Shown: positions 25,885 through 35,289 of the stretch, piece by piece
How positions within the stretch are numbered: the stretch's first letter is position 1
Layout: every line of letters begins with the position of its first letter
NCBI GenBank assembly: GCA_047623945.1
Contig: JBLHOT010000011.1
Coordinates: forward strand, 1 to 64,000
Length of the DNA stretch: 64,000 bases
Direction of reading: 5' to 3'
From: Arcticibacterium sp047623945
GTDB lineage: Bacteria > Bacteroidota > Bacteroidia > Cytophagales > Spirosomataceae
Position numbers and translations under genes: made by a program
Notes under the pieces: model-generated
What the model was told of the DNA's origin: nothing
Seen by the model: only the letters and a program-made list of their open reading frames with translations
The model's database searches: none

Positions 25885-26567
25885 TTCCCTAATACTTTCA
25901 AAATATCATCAGTGATGAGTGCCACCCATTGTCCATACATTTTTGCGGAAGGGTGCAATCCATCAGATGCCACGAGTTCTCTATCATCAATTGCTTGTCT
26001 AGAAATGGGGGTAATATCAAAAAAAGGTATCCCTTTAGCATCACATATAGTCTTTTGAGCGGCATTAAAAGCATCTATTTCCCTTCCTATTTTTGCTGGA
26101 TTCCGAGATTGAGCGAATGCAGTTACACCATAATCCGGAATGGAGACCACGAAAACCTGAGATTTATCATTACTCGCAAAGCCAATAGCTCTTTCTAATA
26201 AAGCCTCAAACTCCTTTTTAAATTCCTCTATAGACAAGCCTCTGAATTGGTTATTTACCCCAATAAGTAACGATACCAAATCATAGTTACTTTTAGGTGA
26301 ATTACTATTTATTCCCTCATTTAAATCACTGGTAGTCCAGCCTGTTTTGGCGATGATTCTTGGCATCCCTATCTCGAGTCCTTCTGCCGCAAGGGCCTTT
26401 TGTAGTTGATTTGGCCATCTTTCACTCTCAGGAACACTTTCTCCAATGGTATAAGAATCGCCCAAGGCCAGATATGTCAGGCTGTTTTGACTTACTGACT
26501 TCACAGTATTCTTTGAGCAACCAACAGCAATTAAGAATGAAAGTAGGAGTAGACTTAACTTCATCAT
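25881..26567 (-). CDS. SGNH/GDSL hydrolase, lipoprotein
   Basis: 228 residues from ATG 26567; an ATG eight codons earlier would overlap the upstream gene and lengthen the signal. Lipobox LIAVGC (Cys 17). SGNH blocks: block I ALGDSYTIG (Ser nucleophile), block III LIGVNNQ (Asn), and block V SDGLHPSAKMYGQW (Asp and His). It is probably an esterase or lipase in the periplasm or on the outer membrane. The product is cotranscribed with the kynureninase gene. Confidence 0.87.
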   Translation of the reverse strand: MMKLSLLLLSFLIAVGCSKNTVKSVSQNSLTYLALGDSYTIGESVPESERWPNQLQKALAAEGLEIGMPRIIAKTGWTTSDLNEGINSNSPKSNYDLVSLLIGVNNQFRGLSIEEFKKEFEALLERAIGFASNDKSQVFVVSIPDYGVTAFAQSRNPAKIGREIDAFNAAQKTICDAKGIPFFDITPISRQAIDDRELVASDGLHPSAKMYGQWVALITDDILKVLGK

Positions 26568-26577
26568 AGTTCTGTAC

Positions 26578-27318
26578 TTATTTTGATTCAAATATTTTTT
26601 GAAGAAACTCTCTTTCTAATCGAATGACAAATTCCAAAACTTTGGTCTGGTTTTCAGGACTTAATTGAGCAAAAAGGGCGTCACCTTTTGCGATAATGGT
26701 TCTTCCAATTTGCAGACCTTTTATATCTTCAGATGTATAAACGGTACCTTTTGCTTTCATTATTCCAATCAACCCATCCATTAAAAGAATGATTTTTGAT
26801 ACAAGTTCTCGATCATACAGGGTTTCAAATAGATTTTGGGCACCTTGAATAAATTCCTCGATTTCGTTTGGTTCTAAGGCTTTAATAAGGTCTTTTATTT
26901 CTAAAGTCGCCTGAGGGTCTGTTTGTCTAAGGTCCGTAGCTCGTTCTATTAGCTTATTCTCAAAGTTATTTGCTCCGCGAAAGGAACTCAATGCTTTAAG
27001 CCCAGCTTTAAATATTTTAGGAAGATGCCTCCCAAACTTAAAGAGCAGCTTTGTGGAGTCCATTAAAACTTGGAAGAGTTTACTGGGATGTTTGATGTAT
27101 CCGTCAAGGGCCTCAAAGGCCTCATTTAGCTCATCTCTTTTAGTTGGATTTGGGTATAAATACTCTAAAAAGAAAGCCTTAAAAGCATCTACTTGTTCTC
27201 TAGTAAACGAATCTGGAAAATCTGGTTGTTGACTGATTTTATCAAAATCATACCTTTCTGCTATTATAGCACGGTAACCAATAATAACTTCGTTTAGTAA
27301 CCCCTTCTCTAACCCCAT
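26578..27318 (-). CDS. Uncharacterised helical protein
   Basis: 246 residues that I do not recognise. There is no signal peptide or membrane segment. The composition suggests an all-alpha protein with many Glu, Lys, Phe and Leu and two basic stretches (STKLLFKFGRHLPKIFKAGLKALSS). It is tightly packed: 3 bases after the GH31 stop, 10 bases before the SGNH start. The tight packing and a full open frame support a real gene. Confidence 0.6.
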   Translation of the reverse strand: MGLEKGLLNEVIIGYRAIIAERYDFDKISQQPDFPDSFTREQVDAFKAFFLEYLYPNPTKRDELNEAFEALDGYIKHPSKLFQVLMDSTKLLFKFGRHLPKIFKAGLKALSSFRGANNFENKLIERATDLRQTDPQATLEIKDLIKALEPNEIEEFIQGAQNLFETLYDRELVSKIILLMDGLIGIMKAKGTVYTSEDIKGLQIGRTIIAKGDALFAQLSPENQTKVLEFVIRLEREFLQKIFESK

Positions 27319-27321
27319 ATA

Positions 27322-29436
27322 TCAATTTGCTTTCTGCCAGACGGCATCTTTGTAATTAAACACCTTTCCCGATGTTTTAATTTCTTTAGTTCCGGTATTT
27401 GATATACTCAATTCAGTCCAAGAATGATCACCCTGCTCAAAATTAAACGAAACACCGTCGTCATCATAAAGCTTGAAAGTATTGGCAACGGTTCCGTAGT
27501 ATTTGATAATCAAAGGCAACTTCTCATTTGGTTTTGGACTATGAAGCCCAGGTTCAATCATAGGAATGATACTGCCATCTTTTACGAAAAGAGGAATCTT
27601 AGAAAGTGGTGTTTCTATTTCTATAATTTCGTTTTGACCTATATATGCCCCAGAATAGAAATCGTACCATTTGCCTTTCGGCAAAATGACAGTTCGTTTG
27701 GTTTGACCCGTAAAAACAGGAGCCACCAAAATACTCTCGCCAAAAAGGTATTGGTCTTTAATGTCTTTTTTGATAGCCAGCTGGTAAGGGTTCTTTGTGT
27801 CATCTAGGGTGCTTTGACTTTCCGATTGGTCATCTGTAAATCCATCCAGTAATTGCATGGGTCTGATAGGAGGTTTGCCGTTAAATTTATAGTCGGCAAA
27901 AGTGCTATATATATAAGGTAACAATGCCATACGTAGCTTTGCTACTTCTCTTACATCATCATAAACTTCTGGGTAAGACCAAGGCTTAGTGCCGCTAAAC
28001 CAAGCGTTTATCATCGCCATAGGCGAAAAACAAACAGCCTGCATCCTACGCAGCCACTCTTCACCAGTGGCAGATTGCCTTACTTCTGGGGTCCATAAAA
28101 CCCCTGAAAAACCTGAGTTAATAAGTGCAGTTATAAAATCTTCATGCTTATAATAATCATTGTAAATAACAAAAGGCAAATGGGCAGATCCTGCATTTGA
28201 GGCTCTTACTAGTCCGTATGTTCTTTCATTTTTAGCGTGATATAAATCCGCTAACATGGTTTGCATCAGGAGCCCGTAGGTCTGCCTCATTTGGGTAGCA
28301 TTTAATCCAGATGGGAAAGTGGCCGACTTAGGCCAAAGCCAATTATCAAAACCGTCTACCTCATCTATTTTGAGCCCAGAAACACCTATGTCTAGTTGAT
28401 TTTTAATATAAAAATCTGAGAAAACCTTTCTTGCCTCAGGTATACTGTAATCTGGGACAATGCCATTCCAGACCAGATGTGAACCTGCATAGGGGAGAAG
28501 ATGGTCATAAAGTTTAGCCTTGGGTGCGATATAGGGATTTATCCAAAGATTAGTCCGTACTCCTTTATCTAGTAAAGATTTAATCATTTTTTCAGGTTCA
28601 GCAAACCGTTTTTCATCCCATTCATAGGAACACGGATAAGACCTGTTCATCCATCCGGGCTCGAGCCCAATAAAATCTAGAGGGAAATCTCGTTTCTCAA
28701 ATTCAGCAACTTCAGCTTCTACTTCTGTGGCATCATGCAAGGTATGCGTACGGTATGTAAAGCCCAATCCCCATTTTGGAGGAAGATAACCACCGCCAGA
28801 ATATAGATTATACTTTTGTACGGCTTCCATAGGACTGTTTCCAGAGAAAAGAAGAATCTCTGCATTGTCTGCCTCAATTACCATTTCTATCACATCTGAA
28901 GGAGGCTGCGAATCCCAGCTTTTATCAAGGTTTCTGTCTTTTGCAGAAGGCTTATTCTGGCTATCTAATCTAACTGAACTTCCAATATAGGCAGTGATAA
29001 TACTGGCCGAATTTATTAATAAACCATAGCCTTTGGTTGAAACATAAAATGGTATCGGAGCGTGGGTTCTTCCGTCATCTCTTCCGCCGTAATGATCCAC
29101 TTGTAAATCTAAAACTTGAGATCGGCGATTGACAGTTTTAAACTGCAATCCAAGCCCATAAATCTGCTCGTTGGGGTCTAAAGGGATTTGAATAACTATA
29201 CTGGCTTTATCTTTTCTGATTTTGATAGCATCTAAGCTAAAAGGTAAGCTTGCATTGTCAAAGGCCTTTAATCTTTCAAATTCGGGCTCTGCATTGGCTG
29301 CTGTCAGAAGGTCTATTTTTGGTTCATCACCTATACGAAGGCTCCAGATATCTTGAGCTTTTTCGGCCCATTTGGCATGCTCACTTTCTTGACAAGCAAT
29401 TATGCTCAGACAAAGTATGGCAACTGAGATTTTCAA
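27322..29436 (-). CDS. Glycoside hydrolase family 31 (alpha-glycosidase), lipoprotein
   Basis: 704 residues. Lipobox LSIIAC (Cys 15). N-terminal beta-sandwich (IYGLGLQFKTVNRR; PIPFYVSTKGYGLLIN), then a (beta/alpha)8 barrel from about residue 215 (YLPPKWGLGFTYRTH; DFIGLEPGWM). The catalytic nucleophile is Asp358 in SGLKIDEVDGF, and the acid/base region is FSGVLWTPEVRQS. The C-terminal domains carry VAPVFTGQTKRTVILPKGKWYDFYSG. Family members act on alpha-glucosides, alpha-xylosides or related bonds; the specificity is not set by sequence alone. Second gene of the minus-strand cluster, 30 bases after the DoxX-like gene. Confidence 0.87.
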   Translation of the reverse strand: MKISVAILCLSIIACQESEHAKWAEKAQDIWSLRIGDEPKIDLLTAANAEPEFERLKAFDNASLPFSLDAIKIRKDKASIVIQIPLDPNEQIYGLGLQFKTVNRRSQVLDLQVDHYGGRDDGRTHAPIPFYVSTKGYGLLINSASIITAYIGSSVRLDSQNKPSAKDRNLDKSWDSQPPSDVIEMVIEADNAEILLFSGNSPMEAVQKYNLYSGGGYLPPKWGLGFTYRTHTLHDATEVEAEVAEFEKRDFPLDFIGLEPGWMNRSYPCSYEWDEKRFAEPEKMIKSLLDKGVRTNLWINPYIAPKAKLYDHLLPYAGSHLVWNGIVPDYSIPEARKVFSDFYIKNQLDIGVSGLKIDEVDGFDNWLWPKSATFPSGLNATQMRQTYGLLMQTMLADLYHAKNERTYGLVRASNAGSAHLPFVIYNDYYKHEDFITALINSGFSGVLWTPEVRQSATGEEWLRRMQAVCFSPMAMINAWFSGTKPWSYPEVYDDVREVAKLRMALLPYIYSTFADYKFNGKPPIRPMQLLDGFTDDQSESQSTLDDTKNPYQLAIKKDIKDQYLFGESILVAPVFTGQTKRTVILPKGKWYDFYSGAYIGQNEIIEIETPLSKIPLFVKDGSIIPMIEPGLHSPKPNEKLPLIIKYYGTVANTFKLYDDDGVSFNFEQGDHSWTELSISNTGTKEIKTSGKVFNYKDAVWQKAN

Positions 29437-29466
29437 TTTCTTAAAGTAGATTTAGGTTTATGAATT

Positions 29467-29889
29467 CTAATTTCGTGTTCGCCAAGCTTTCCAAGCCCCA
29501 GTTGACCAAAGAGCCCAAACGATTAGAACAGGTTGATAAAACAGGCGTCTTAACCTAGTTGTGTCTGAATTTAATGCTCCAAATGCATCTGTTCCATTCA
29601 TGTATTGAGAAATATTGCCAGGGAAGATAAGAATGAAAAATAAAGCTAGAGCTAAGCCTACTTTGGTCTTTTGATTTAACCAGAAAATCATGGCTAAACC
29701 AAAGCAAACCTCTACAGCTCCTGAAGCTAAAACCACAAAGTCTTTGTCGAAGGGAATCCAATCTGGTACTTGAGATTGAAAATCAGCTCTCAGGAAACTG
29801 AAATGTCCAATACCAGCGAATAGCATGAAACAGCCCAAGAGGACTCTAAAAACATTTTGAAGGGTACTTGTTTCGATTCGGTTTGTCAT
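29467..29889 (-). CDS. DoxX-like small membrane protein
   Basis: 140 residues with four membrane segments (about 12-30, 50-70, 75-92, 118-135). DoxX-type pattern: FRVLLGCFMLFAGIGHFSFLR, VVLASGAVEVCFGLAMIFW, VGLALALFFILIFPGNI. The function of the family is not firmly known. It is the first gene of the minus-strand cluster; its neighbour downstream is GH31. Confidence 0.8.
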   Translation of the reverse strand: MTNRIETSTLQNVFRVLLGCFMLFAGIGHFSFLRADFQSQVPDWIPFDKDFVVLASGAVEVCFGLAMIFWLNQKTKVGLALALFFILIFPGNISQYMNGTDAFGALNSDTTRLRRLFYQPVLIVWALWSTGAWKAWRTRN

Positions 29890-30055
29890 TGGTGAAATGG
29901 GTTTGGGTAAAAGGTAATACCAATGTAGTGAATTCTTTCAAAAACCATTTGCAAAATGAGTTGTCTAACTTTAAAAGGAATTTATTAGCTCTAAATGTCA
30001 GGGGTTAGGGCGTGAATAGTTACCTTGTAGTGGAAGAATATGTAAAGATCAACAA

Positions 30056-30538
30056 ATGACAAAATTGACTATCAATGGGCTACACAAAGAGTTAGATGTG
30101 GATGCTTCAACACCGCTGCTTTGGGTGATAAGAGAACAGATAGGACTAACTGGAACTAAGTTTGGCTGTGGGATGGCTCAGTGTGGAGCTTGCACAGTGC
30201 ATATGAACGGTACAGCAATAAGATCTTGTGTAACTCCATTAAGTGTTGCGGAAAATCAAGAAATAACAACTATTGAAGGAATTTCAAAAGATGAAAAAAC
30301 TAGACATGTTATCCAAGAAGCTTGGATAGAGGAGCAAGTACCTCAATGCGGCTATTGTCAGTCTGGCCAGATTATGTCTGCCGTGTCTTTATTAAACGAA
30401 AACCCTAACCCTACCGAGGAAGATATAGATATAGCCATGAGTGGGAATATATGTAGATGCGGTATGTATTCGCGTATTAAAAGAGGAATTCTAAGGGCGG
30501 CTGCGGATTTACAAACTTCTAAAATTGCGAAAATATGA
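30056..30538 (+). CDS. Molybdenum hydroxylase, 2Fe-2S subunit (isoquinoline 1-oxidoreductase alpha-like)
   Basis: 160 residues, the usual length. The plant-type 2Fe-2S cluster ligands are Cys38, Cys43, Cys46 and Cys58 (CGMAQCGAC). The second cluster uses Cys98, Cys101, Cys133 and Cys135 (QCGYCQSG; CRCGMYSR). It passes electrons from the molybdenum site of the large subunit. The start of the large-subunit gene overlaps its stop by 4 bases. No FAD subunit gene is present, as expected for the isoquinoline/aldehyde oxidoreductase type. Confidence 0.93.
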   Translation: MTKLTINGLHKELDVDASTPLLWVIREQIGLTGTKFGCGMAQCGACTVHMNGTAIRSCVTPLSVAENQEITTIEGISKDEKTRHVIQEAWIEEQVPQCGYCQSGQIMSAVSLLNENPNPTEEDIDIAMSGNICRCGMYSRIKRGILRAAADLQTSKIAKI

Positions 30539-32748
30539 AAAAGTGGACACGAAGAGGTTTTATAAGTGCGGGCGTATTAGTAGGAGGATCTGCTGTTTTT
30601 GGAATAGCTATTAGACCGGGAAATAGAGCAGGCAAGGTAGCCGATTTCATGGCGGGCAAAGGAGATACTCTCATTAATCTTTGGCTAAAAATTGGTACTG
30701 ATAACATCATTACGATTATTGTTCCGCATGCAGAAATGGGCCAAGGAGTACATACTTCTTTGGCCATGATGCTAGCGGACGAATTAGATGCCGACTGGGA
30801 TAAAATTAAAATTGAAGAAGCCCCTTCTCATAAAGAATATGCCACTGGAGGCGTTATTCGAGGTTTTATCGGCGGAGGGAACGAGTACTCCAAAATCATG
30901 CAAGATACCATGAACGGTATCTTTAATACCATCAGTAAAGTGATGAATATGGAATTGACAGGAGGAAGTGCATCGGTTCGTTTCACTGGAAAATATGTTA
31001 TGAGAATAGCTGGTGCAGCAGCCAGGTCTATGATTAAGGCGGCGGCGGCTGAGGAATGGGATGTTCCCGTGTCGGAGCTAATCACAGAAAAAAGTATAGT
31101 CTTTCATCCTGCATCGTCTAAAACAGCTCCTTATTCTCAATTTGCTGCTAAAGCTGCTGAATTGAAAATGCCGGTTCAGCCCGTTTTGAAAAGGCCTGAG
31201 GAATTTAAAATCATGGGCACCTCTCCTAAAAGGAACGATATACCAGCCAAGGTGAATGGAACGGCTCAGTTTGGCTTAGATGTCAAACTTCCAGAGATGA
31301 AATATGCTACGGTAATGGCCTCGCCTGTTTTTGGGAATAAAGTAAAAAGTATTGACGAAAGTGGGTTAAAAAAGAGAGCTGCTTTTCAAAAGGTTATAAA
31401 TCTAGAAGATGCAGTAGTTCTAGTTTCTGACGGTTACTGGTCGGCGAAGCAGGGCTTAAGTGAACTTAAAGTAGAATTTGAAACCTCTGAGAATGATACC
31501 GTAAATACCGAAGTACTTTTTGAGCGTTTCAAAAATGCTCTAGACTCTGGAGAAGATCTTAATATCGATCTCAAAGAAGGTGATGTAGACAAAGCTTTTG
31601 GTTCATCAGATACTATTGTTGAAGCCAAATATAAAGTACCATTTTTGGCTCATGCCGCAATGGAACCTATGAATTGCACGGTTTGGCTTCAAGATGATAA
31701 GTGTGAAGTTTGGCTGGGTTGTCAAAACCCGTTGGGTGCTCAGAAGGCTGTGGCGGGTATCATGGATTTAGACATGGACAATGTGCATGTTTACAACCAA
31801 TACTTAGGTGGAGGTTTCGGAAGAAAATCGGAAACGGATATTGTAGAGCAAGCAGCCAAAATAGCCAAGGAAGTACCCTTTCCTGTTAAATTAATTTGGT
31901 CTAGAGAGGAGGATGTACAGCATGATAAATACCGTGAAGGAAGTTATAGTTATTTCAAAGGAGCATTGAATAAGGAGGGCAATTTAACTGCTTGGCAGAA
32001 TACGTATACCATTCAAACGCATCCAAATGAAGCATCGTTGCCACCATATGAAACGGCTAATAAGAACATTGCTCATGTGGATTGTTCCTATCATGTACCC
32101 TGGGGGAATTGGCGAAGTGTGGCTCATTCTAAACATGGATTTTATATAGAATCCTTTGTAGACGAGCTGGCCAGAAAGGCCAATAAAGATCCTTTAAGTT
32201 TCAGAAATTCACTTTTGGCAAATAATCCAAGGATGCGGAAAGTGCTAAACATGGCTGCTGAAAAATCACATTGGGGAAGCGAAATGCCCACGGGCAGGGG
32301 TCGTGGAATATCCCTCTGTGAAGGATTCGGAAGTATTGTAGCAGAAGTGGCCGAGGTAACGGTAGGCGAAGACGGTCAACTGACAATAAACAAGGTCTTG
32401 TGTGTAGCAGATGCAGGTTATGTTATGCACCCGGATGGTTTCATCGCTCAGATGGAAAGTGGTATCGTTTTCGGACTTACGGCCGCCCTCTATGGTGAGA
32501 TAAATGTGGCTAAAGGAGCTGTAGTCGAAAGTAATTTTCACAATTACCAAATGCTGAGAATGTCTGAATGCCCTGTTATGGAAACGCACATTATCAATAG
32601 TGGCGAAACCATAGGAGGTGGAGGTGAGCCTAGTACCCCTGGGATAGCCCCAGCAGTATGTAATGCTATTTTTGCTGCTACGGGTATACGTATCAGGGAA
32701 TTACCCATTAAAAATCATGATTTAAGTAAAGGGAACTGGATGGTTTAG
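30535..32748 (+). CDS. Molybdenum hydroxylase, large molybdopterin-binding subunit, Tat-exported
   Basis: 737 residues. It has a twin-arginine signal (KKWTRRGFISAGVLVGGSAVFG), so the enzyme folds with its cofactor in the cytoplasm and is exported to the periplasm with the small subunit. Family motifs: AEMGQGVHTSLAMMLADELDADW, LGGGFGRKSETD, HAAMEPMNCTVW, NWRSVAHSKHGFYIESFVDELA and the C-terminal GGGGEPSTPGIAPAVCNAIF, where Glu is the catalytic base. It hydroxylates a heterocycle or aldehyde; the substrate and electron acceptor are not evident. Cofactor-insertion genes are not in the window. Confidence 0.92.
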   Translation: MKKWTRRGFISAGVLVGGSAVFGIAIRPGNRAGKVADFMAGKGDTLINLWLKIGTDNIITIIVPHAEMGQGVHTSLAMMLADELDADWDKIKIEEAPSHKEYATGGVIRGFIGGGNEYSKIMQDTMNGIFNTISKVMNMELTGGSASVRFTGKYVMRIAGAAARSMIKAAAAEEWDVPVSELITEKSIVFHPASSKTAPYSQFAAKAAELKMPVQPVLKRPEEFKIMGTSPKRNDIPAKVNGTAQFGLDVKLPEMKYATVMASPVFGNKVKSIDESGLKKRAAFQKVINLEDAVVLVSDGYWSAKQGLSELKVEFETSENDTVNTEVLFERFKNALDSGEDLNIDLKEGDVDKAFGSSDTIVEAKYKVPFLAHAAMEPMNCTVWLQDDKCEVWLGCQNPLGAQKAVAGIMDLDMDNVHVYNQYLGGGFGRKSETDIVEQAAKIAKEVPFPVKLIWSREEDVQHDKYREGSYSYFKGALNKEGNLTAWQNTYTIQTHPNEASLPPYETANKNIAHVDCSYHVPWGNWRSVAHSKHGFYIESFVDELARKANKDPLSFRNSLLANNPRMRKVLNMAAEKSHWGSEMPTGRGRGISLCEGFGSIVAEVAEVTVGEDGQLTINKVLCVADAGYVMHPDGFIAQMESGIVFGLTAALYGEINVAKGAVVESNFHNYQMLRMSECPVMETHIINSGETIGGGGEPSTPGIAPAVCNAIFAATGIRIRELPIKNHDLSKGNWMV

Positions 32749-33201
32749 TCAAATTGAAGTAATGCTGTTTTAACAAATCTTAATTGAATGCTTTTAAAAG
32801 CAGGTTTGATGGTAGTGTATTGAAATGCGTTCAACTCTTTTAGGGTTGGATGTGAAGGCCTTAGCTTTTTATTCATAACAAAGCCCTTCGGGCTTATTCA
32901 GTTAAGGAATTTTTGAAATTAAGAACACTGAGGGAGGGCAAGTTTTAAATAATGCTGCTTTAACAAATGCCAATTGAATACTTTTAAAAGCAGATATGAT
33001 GGTAGAGTATTGAAATTCTTTCAACCCTTTTAGGGTTGATCATTGAGTGTTTGTTTTATTATTCATATTAAAGCCCTTCAGGCTTATTCAATTAAGTGTT
33101 TTTTTTGAAATCAGGAACCCAGTCAGGGGTGTAATATGAATAATTGCGTGCATCTTACCCTACCACCAAGAAGCCTAAAGGGCTTCAATTTTGTTGTAGT
33201 T
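32749..33201. repeat. Non-coding stretch with a two-copy, 190-base tandem repeat carrying hairpins
   Basis: Unit 1 (about 32761-32950) and unit 2 (about 32951-33140) start AATGCTGYTTTAACAAATSY and keep the same order of parts: AATTGAATRCTTTTAAAAGCAG, TGATGGTAGWGTATTGAAAT, an imperfect or perfect CAACCCTTTTAGGGTTG palindrome, TATTCATA, and AAGCCCTTCRGGCTT. Identity by eye is roughly three quarters. A further hairpin GAAGCC/GGCTTC lies at 33170-33186. The hairpins probably end transcripts from both sides (molybdenum hydroxylase and SH3 remnant). No gene is seen here. Confidence 0.75.
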
Positions 33202-33876
33202 TTAAAACATACTACCCACCAGTCTTTGTTCTAGGCCTTTATTGCTAAAGACCCAAACTACTTGATATGCTCCTGCACCGTCACTGTTCCATTGGTAGAC
33301 CATATAAGACTCTTTGTTTTTATAAATAGAGAAATTCTTATTGCATTCGTAGATATCACTGTAGAAAACTTTGTGAATATTTATATCCTGTTCTTTCAGC
33401 GTCACAATTACGTCCGATACAAATGTTTTTGGAAATTCCCCATCAGTTCCCCAAACTGGTCTTCAGTCAATTAACCTTATCCATTGATTGTCCACTTTAT
33501 CAACAATCCGGTTGCTTGATTCAAAGTCAGCTATTTTGTAACTGAATGAAAATTCAGAACCCTCATATTTATCTAAGCGATCTAAACGTCTGAATCTAGA
33601 TTTATGAATAAAACCAGAAATATAGTTAGGCTCACTTTGACCTAGGCTGAACTTCTTCTTCGGAACAAATATGAAGACTCAATCTTGGTGTGCATCTGTG
33701 GGTTCATAATCGTACCAAAAAACTTTATTTTCACGGAGTATGTGAAGGATTTTAGACTGACTAGAAGGTTCTTCTCTAACATTAGTCCAACCATCAGGGT
33801 CTTCAATTAAACCAACTTGACCCGTGGTAAACTGATAGGCGACTAGAAACACTATGATTGTTAGCATAAATTTCAT
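33202..33876 (-). pseudogene. SH3-domain-like exported protein with two in-frame TGA codons
   Basis: One frame runs from ATG 33876 to the stop at 33202, broken by TGA at 33679-33681 and TGA at 33463-33465. The start is a signal peptide (MLTIIVFLVAYQFTTGQ), followed by a bacterial SH3-like domain (LIEDPDGWTNVREEPSSQSKILHIL, KVFWYDYEPT). After the first stop come VFIFVPKKKFSLGQSEPNYISG and FRRLDRLDKYE; after the second come RPVWGTDGEFP and YQWNSDGAGAYQVVWVFSNKGLEQRLV. All parts are in the same frame, so only substitutions are needed. Both stops could have come from CGA or TGG. Probably a pseudogene. Confidence 0.75.
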
Positions 33877-34003
33877 ATTGTAATGTTGGCACAATTTAAC
33901 TTTCATAAGTCTATAAGCCAATATAATTGTCTGATAGGATAAGATTTCATCAATAGTACATTGGGGAATTATGTTTCTTTGAAGAACGATTAATAAGACC
34001 CTA

Positions 34004-35238
34004 ATGAGTATTAAACTTTCTAAAAGCTTTATTGCTTTTTCTGCTTGTATGCTATACTTCTCAGCTCTTTTTGGCCAGCAAGGTTTTCCTTTTATTTTAT
34101 CTAGCGAAAAGCCTAATGGTGAATTAAGTGAGGCTTCCAAAAGGAACTTTGAGACTTATTTAGTCCTAGACCTTCACAGAATGAGCTTTACTCGCAGTTT
34201 AAATACACCGAGCTGAAAGGCTTTGATTATCATAATCACGATGGAACCATTTCTAGGCGTAACCCATCAAAAGTTATCAAACATAAAGGGAAATACTATG
34301 TTTGGTACACATACAGAAATACACCTACTCCGCCCAAAGGGGCTAAATTTAGTACGGATTTGATTCCTTCTGCAGATTGGGATTTGGCAGAAATATGGTA
34401 TGCTACTAGCAAAGATGGTTTCACATGGGAAGAGCAGGGAGTGGCCATATCTAGGCCAGCTAAACCTAATGTAGGTTGGCGTTCTGTTTCTACTACAGAC
34501 ATATTAGAGTGGAATGGGAAATACTATCTATATTATCAAGGCTTTATGGAAACCAGCGGAAAGCGAGGAGACGATTGCCCTGTAGCGGTTTCTTATTCAG
34601 ATTCGCCGGATGGTCCATGGACACCGACTCATAAAATAGTTATACCTAACGGAAAGGCAGGGGAGTGGGACCAGTTTTCCATTCATGATCCGTACCCTTT
34701 GGTTTACAAAGGCCAGATTTACCTCTATTATAAATCTGATTTTGACGGCGACCCTGAATTGGTAAGAATGCAAGGTTTGGCGATAGCAGATAATCCATTG
34801 GGACCTTTTGTGAAACATCCTTTAAATCCAGTGATTAACTCTGGACATGAAACCACACTTTTTCCTTTCAAAGATGGCATTGCTGCTTTGGTTATTAAAG
34901 ACGGGAACGAGCATAATACCATTCAGTATGCTCCAGATGGCGTTAATTTTAAAATTGCAGCCATATCTGAATTTTTCCCTATCGCTGGTGGACCTTATAT
35001 ACCGGATGCTTTTACCAATACAAAAGAAGGACGTGGCATTGCTTGGGGCATTTCTCATTTTACAAATGCCACGATTTGGGAAGAGAACCATGCGATTCTC
35101 ACGAGATTTGATTGTGATCTGAGTTTAGATTTGCATGACCCGGAAATGAAGCGGGCTGCCGTCTATCATAAACCATCTTTTTATTATAAATTAGGTCTTT
35201 CAAAAAAACAGCTAAAACGCATTAAAAAAGCAGACTAA
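34004..35238 (+). pseudogene. GH117/GH43-like glycosidase, frameshifted near its N-terminus
   Basis: The first frame (34004-34216) gives a signal peptide (FIAFSACMLYFSALFGQ) and about 45 residues of mature protein. The beta-propeller lies in another frame, from about 34175 on: YSQFKYTELKGFDYHNHDG, ISRRNPSKVIKHKGKYYVWYTYR, IWYATSKDGFTWEEQGVAI, KYYLYYQGF, HDPYPLVYKGQIYLYYKSD. Five blades with the family Asp/Glu spacing suggest GH117 or a GH43 relative; GH117 members include enzymes for anhydrogalactose-containing (agar-type) oligosaccharides. A single-base shift at about 34165-34185 would restore one 410-residue enzyme. Confidence 0.75.
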
Positions 35239-35289
35239 GAGACCTTTTGAATTAAAACACGAATAATAAATATTTTATATTTTACCCTT

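Noticed and set aside
32761..33140. CRISPR array
   Set aside because: There are only two long, diverged units with palindromes, no short regular repeats with unique spacers, and no cas genes in the window.
2187..33681. Reassignment of TGA to an amino acid, suggested by TGA codons in susD and the SH3 gene
   Set aside because: TGA ends intact genes here (the tonB end at 7102-7104 and the MtfA-like gene at 23917-23919), and conserved Trp residues are coded by TGG. Other broken genes have TAA, TAG or frameshifts.
33679..34140. 153-residue reading of the SH3 gene from an upstream start
   Set aside because: The ATG at 33876 gives a clean signal peptide and SH3-like domain; the extra 88 residues overlap the divergent glycosidase gene and look non-coding.
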